In this document: positions 5,470 to 7,484 of the stretch, piece by piece
How positions within the stretch are numbered: the first letter of the stretch is position 1
How the letters are laid out: every line of letters begins with the position of its first letter
Origin: Firmicutes bacterium UBA5388
GTDB lineage: Bacteria; Bacillota; UBA4882; UBA10575
Length of the DNA stretch: 7,484 nucleotides
Direction: 5' to 3'
Assembly: GCA_002409975.1 (NCBI GenBank)
Contig: DHOO01000069.1
Location: 1 to 7,484, forward strand
Notes under the pieces: model-generated
Seen by the model: only the letters and a program-made list of their open reading frames with translations
Database searches by the model: none
What the model was told of the DNA's origin: nothing
Position numbers and translations under genes: made by a program

Positions 5470-5691
5470 AGAAAGAGAGCAGTACTGCCCAAAGCCTATA
5501 AAGAGAGTTGCCGTTTTGGTGCAAGTGCAACGGGTAAAGGCAGGAAACATCGCTCTGGAGCTGCTAAGGTGAAAGACAGCAAGTTTAGCTGTTATTAGCT
5601 TTAGCCGGGAGCGCCCGTAACAGCTGCAGAAAGTATAATATAGGGTGGTACCGCGATTTACCTCGCCCCTTTTTAGGGACGGGGTTTTTTT
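5470..5691 (+). ncRNA. T-box riboswitch, isoleucine specifier (ATC), controlling ilvB
   Basis: Cis-acting leader that senses uncharged tRNA. Stem I: AGCAG (5478-5482) pairs with CTGCT (5561-5565). Above the specifier loop CTGCC (5485-5489) pairs with GGCAG (5539-5543), and further up GTTGC (5507-5511) pairs with GCAAC (5527-5531). The specifier loop has the loop-E pattern, AGTA (5481-5484) facing GAA (5543-5545), followed by ATC at 5549-5551, an Ile codon. Stem III: AGCTGTTA (5587-5594) pairs with TAACAGCT (5618-5625), capped by CGGG-AGCG-CCCG (5606-5617). The T-box itself, AGGGTGGTACCGCG, is at 5642-5655. Its TGGT should pair with the tRNA acceptor end ACCA. When tRNA-Ile is uncharged the antiterminator forms and ilvB is transcribed. 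The Ile reading agrees with acetolactate synthase's role in isoleucine synthesis. Confidence 0.95.
5661..5691 (+). terminator. ilvB leader: Attenuator terminator of the T-box leader
   Basis: CCTCGCCCCT (5661-5670) pairs with AGGGACGGGG (5675-5684) around a TTTT loop. One C-A mismatch and one U-G pair interrupt the stem. Seven T residues (5685-5691) follow. This is the off state of the riboswitch and competes with the antiterminator that includes 5642-5655. Confidence 0.9.
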
Positions 5692-5703
5692 GTAACTTTT
5701 TTT

Positions 5704-5712
5704 GGGAGGTGA
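5704..5712 (+). promoter_or_regulatory. Ribosome binding site that fixes the ilvB start
   Basis: GGGAGGTGA is a strong complement to the 16S rRNA 3' end and lies 4 bases before ATG 5717. The in-frame TTG at 5702 overlaps this site, so it cannot be the start it serves. Confidence 0.9.
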
Positions 5713-5716
5713 CCTT

Positions 5717-7468
5717 ATGCCACATACAGGAGCAGAAATTTTAATTAACGGCTTGATAGAACTAGAGGTAGAATATGTCTTTGGTTATCCGGGCGGAGCG
5801 GTCTTGCCAATTTATGATGCTTTATTTAACTCAAAGCTAAAACATATTTTAACCCGGCATGAACAAGGCGCAGCTCATGCTGCTGATGGTTATGCCAGAA
5901 CCACCGGTAAAGTAGGTGTGGTTATAGCTACCTCGGGGCCGGGAGCTACCAATCTGGTGACAGGTTTAGCCAATGCTTATATGGATTCCGTGCCTCTGGT
6001 TGCTATTACCGGTCAAGTTCAGGCTGGCCTGATTGGCAAAGATTCCTTTCAGGAAGCCGATGTCATGGGCATAACCATGCCCGTTACCAAGCATAACTAT
6101 TTAGTTAAAAACACCAATGATATTAAAAGAGTTTTAATAGAAGCCTTCTATATTGCCAGCACTGGAAGAAAGGGCCCGGTTTTAATCGATATCACTAAAG
6201 ATGCCTTAATGAATTTAGCGACCGATAATTCTCTCAACATAGAGATTGATCTACCAGGGTATAGGGTTAAAACCGAAGGTCATCCGCGGCAAATACATTT
6301 GGCCAGGAAACTTATTAAGGAATCCCAAAGACCGCTTATTTATGCCGGCGGAGGATCCCAGGATGCGGCTTTGGTTTTAAGGCAGTTAGCAGAAAGATAT
6401 GAGATCCCGGTAACAACTACTCTTATGGGCTTGGGTGTAATGCCTTCTAAACACCCCTTAAACCTCAGCATGCTCGGTATGCATGGCACACCCTGGGCCA
6501 ATAATGCGGTGCAAAATTGCGATCTTTTAATAGCCATTGGGGCTAGGTTTGATGACCGTGTAACCGGAGATGTTAATAAATTTGCACCAAGGGCCAAGAT
6601 CATGCATATTGACATCGATGCGGCCGAGATCGGGAAAAACGTGCCGGTAGATCTACCTATTGTAGGTGATGCTAAAGCTATTTTGAGTGAACTTCTGGAT
6701 AGCGATAACTTAACTCATAAAGCCTGGTTGGAAGAGATTTATAACTTCCAATATCATGATCGAAAAACTAATATTCCCCTCCAAGAGATCTGTAAAAACT
6801 GCAGTTATGAGGGCCGAAAAAATACGATTCTCCCTTGCCAAAAAGAAAGCACGCTTAGCCCTCAAAAAGTATTGGAGCATGTCGGAGGTGTTTTGGAAGA
6901 TGAGTTGATAGTTGTAACCGATGTGGGACAGAATCAAATGTGGGCAGCTCAATATTTAAACGTAAATAAACCGCACAGCTTTATTACCTCCGGGGGCCTA
7001 GGTACTATGGGATATGGCTTGCCGGCAGCTATCGGAGCTCAACTAGGAAGAAGACAAGAAAGAGTAGTTTTAGTTACAGGCGACGGATCTTTGCAGATGA
7101 ATATCCAGGAGATGGCAACCTTGGCCGGTTATAATCTGCCGGTAAAAATAATCCTGCTTAACAATGGGGTTTTAGGCATGGTTAGGCAGTGGCAGACAAT
7201 CTTTTACGAGGGACGTTATTCCCAGACCTGTATAGGTTCTATTCCCGACTTTTGTCTATTAGCCAAGGCCTATTCCATTCCATCTTTGCGGGTAGCTACC
7301 GAAAATGATCTGGAGCCTATGACCCAAGCCCTTTTAGCCGATGGACCTTATTTGATTGAAGTGGCCATCGACCCTGACGAATCTGTTTGGCCAATGGTAG
7401 CCCCGGGAGCTTCACTGTGTGAGATGTTTTATGCCCAAAGGGCGATAACTCCAGCTTGGAAGAGGTGA
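5717..7468 (+). CDS. ilvB: Acetolactate synthase large (catalytic) subunit
   Basis: Thiamine-diphosphate and FAD-dependent acetohydroxyacid synthase, the first common enzyme of valine, leucine and isoleucine synthesis. It joins two pyruvates to acetolactate, or pyruvate and 2-ketobutyrate to acetohydroxybutyrate. With the start at 5717 it has 583 residues, normal for the family. The N-terminal ThDP domain has YVFGYPGGAVLPIYDAL (20-36) and the catalytic Glu in RHEQGAAHAADGYAR (E49). The central domain spans about 190-335. The C-terminal ThDP domain has DVGQNQMWAAQY (402-413), GGLGTMGYGLPAAIGAQ (426-442), and the metal/ThDP motif GDGS (455-458) to NN (482-483). The VRQWQ stretch at 489-493 is also typical. 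Only the linker before the last domain is unusual, with three Cys at 359, 362 and 374. It follows the Ile T-box leader and is probably the first gene of an ilv operon, with the next start codon 4 bases after the stop. Confidence 0.97.
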   Translation: MPHTGAEILINGLIELEVEYVFGYPGGAVLPIYDALFNSKLKHILTRHEQGAAHAADGYARTTGKVGVVIATSGPGATNLVTGLANAYMDSVPLVAITGQVQAGLIGKDSFQEADVMGITMPVTKHNYLVKNTNDIKRVLIEAFYIASTGRKGPVLIDITKDALMNLATDNSLNIEIDLPGYRVKTEGHPRQIHLARKLIKESQRPLIYAGGGSQDAALVLRQLAERYEIPVTTTLMGLGVMPSKHPLNLSMLGMHGTPWANNAVQNCDLLIAIGARFDDRVTGDVNKFAPRAKIMHIDIDAAEIGKNVPVDLPIVGDAKAILSELLDSDNLTHKAWLEEIYNFQYHDRKTNIPLQEICKNCSYEGRKNTILPCQKESTLSPQKVLEHVGGVLEDELIVVTDVGQNQMWAAQYLNVNKPHSFITSGGLGTMGYGLPAAIGAQLGRRQERVVLVTGDGSLQMNIQEMATLAGYNLPVKIILLNNGVLGMVRQWQTIFYEGRYSQTCIGSIPDFCLLAKAYSIPSLRVATENDLEPMTQALLADGPYLIEVAIDPDESVWPMVAPGASLCEMFYAQRAITPAWKR

Positions 7469-7472
7469 TAGT

Positions 7473-7484
7473 ATGGCTCAAGTT
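7473..7484 (+). CDS. Start of the next gene in the ilv operon (partial, identity unknown)
   Basis: ATG GCT CAA GTT (Met-Ala-Gln-Val) begins 4 bases after the ilvB stop codon. AGAGGTGAT (7461-7469), which spans that stop codon, acts as ribosome binding site, so coupled translation is likely. By usual operon order this would be the small regulatory subunit ilvN or the reductoisomerase ilvC, but four residues cannot decide. Confidence 0.55.

Noticed and set aside
5702..5716. TTG at 5702 as a start for ilvB, adding five residues
   Set aside because: It overlaps the GGGAGGTGA ribosome binding site, and the ATG at 5717 lies at the right spacing and matches the usual family N-terminus.
6340..6952. 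Minus-strand frames inside ilvB (6340-6615 and 6710-6952)
   Set aside because: Antisense of highly conserved ilvB sequence with no independent features.
1..7484. CRISPR arrays, insertion sequences, tRNA genes or att sites
   Set aside because: No regularly spaced repeats, transposase motifs, terminal inverted repeats or tRNA-like folds were seen. The tRNA-related signal at 5642-5655 is the T-box and not a tRNA.

Overview
The window looks like a low-to-moderate GC Bacillota chromosome, most likely of the class Clostridia. The reasons are AGGAGG/GGAGGTGA-type ribosome binding sites, a T-box riboswitch in front of a branched-chain amino acid gene, an archaeal-type aspartyl-tRNA synthetase of the kind many Clostridia carry, an ECF-like sigma factor with a very long C-terminal part, and a DUF1538/P-II cluster. 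This placement is inferred from gene content and signals. No rRNA or species marker is present.

Layout. Positions 2-1231 (+) hold the 3' part of an archaeal-type AspRS gene, cut by the window edge and followed by a strong hairpin terminator. Positions 1618-3195 (+) hold a single-gene unit for a 525-residue sigma-70/ECF-type factor. Its C-terminal 340 residues contain a winged-helix-like segment that appears to be duplicated. A perfect 50-bp palindrome (3347-3396) separates this gene from a three-gene operon on the minus strand that is read from 5167 down to 3422. That operon encodes two paralogous DUF1538 membrane proteins, joined by an ATGA stop/start overlap, and a P-II-like regulator that overlaps the second by 14 bp. 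It starts from an extended -10 promoter near 5216-5244 and its first gene uses a TTG start. Divergently, a consensus promoter (TTGACA-17-TATACT, 5400-5428) drives a T-box leader whose specifier reads ATC (Ile), followed by ilvB (5717-7468), the acetolactate synthase catalytic subunit. The first codons of another gene are at the right edge (7473-7484).

How the parts work together. The ilvB transcript should be attenuated according to tRNA-Ile charging, and a CodY-like box in the core promoter may add GTP/branched-chain amino acid control. The DUF1538 pair plus P-II gene reads as a self-contained transport system: a two-subunit membrane carrier with a dedicated trimeric cytosolic regulator sensing adenylates or another small ligand. 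It is the least understood unit in the window. The sigma factor has no visible anti-sigma gene beside it, so its long C-terminal part may do the sensing. I found no CRISPR array, tRNA, rRNA or insertion sequence.
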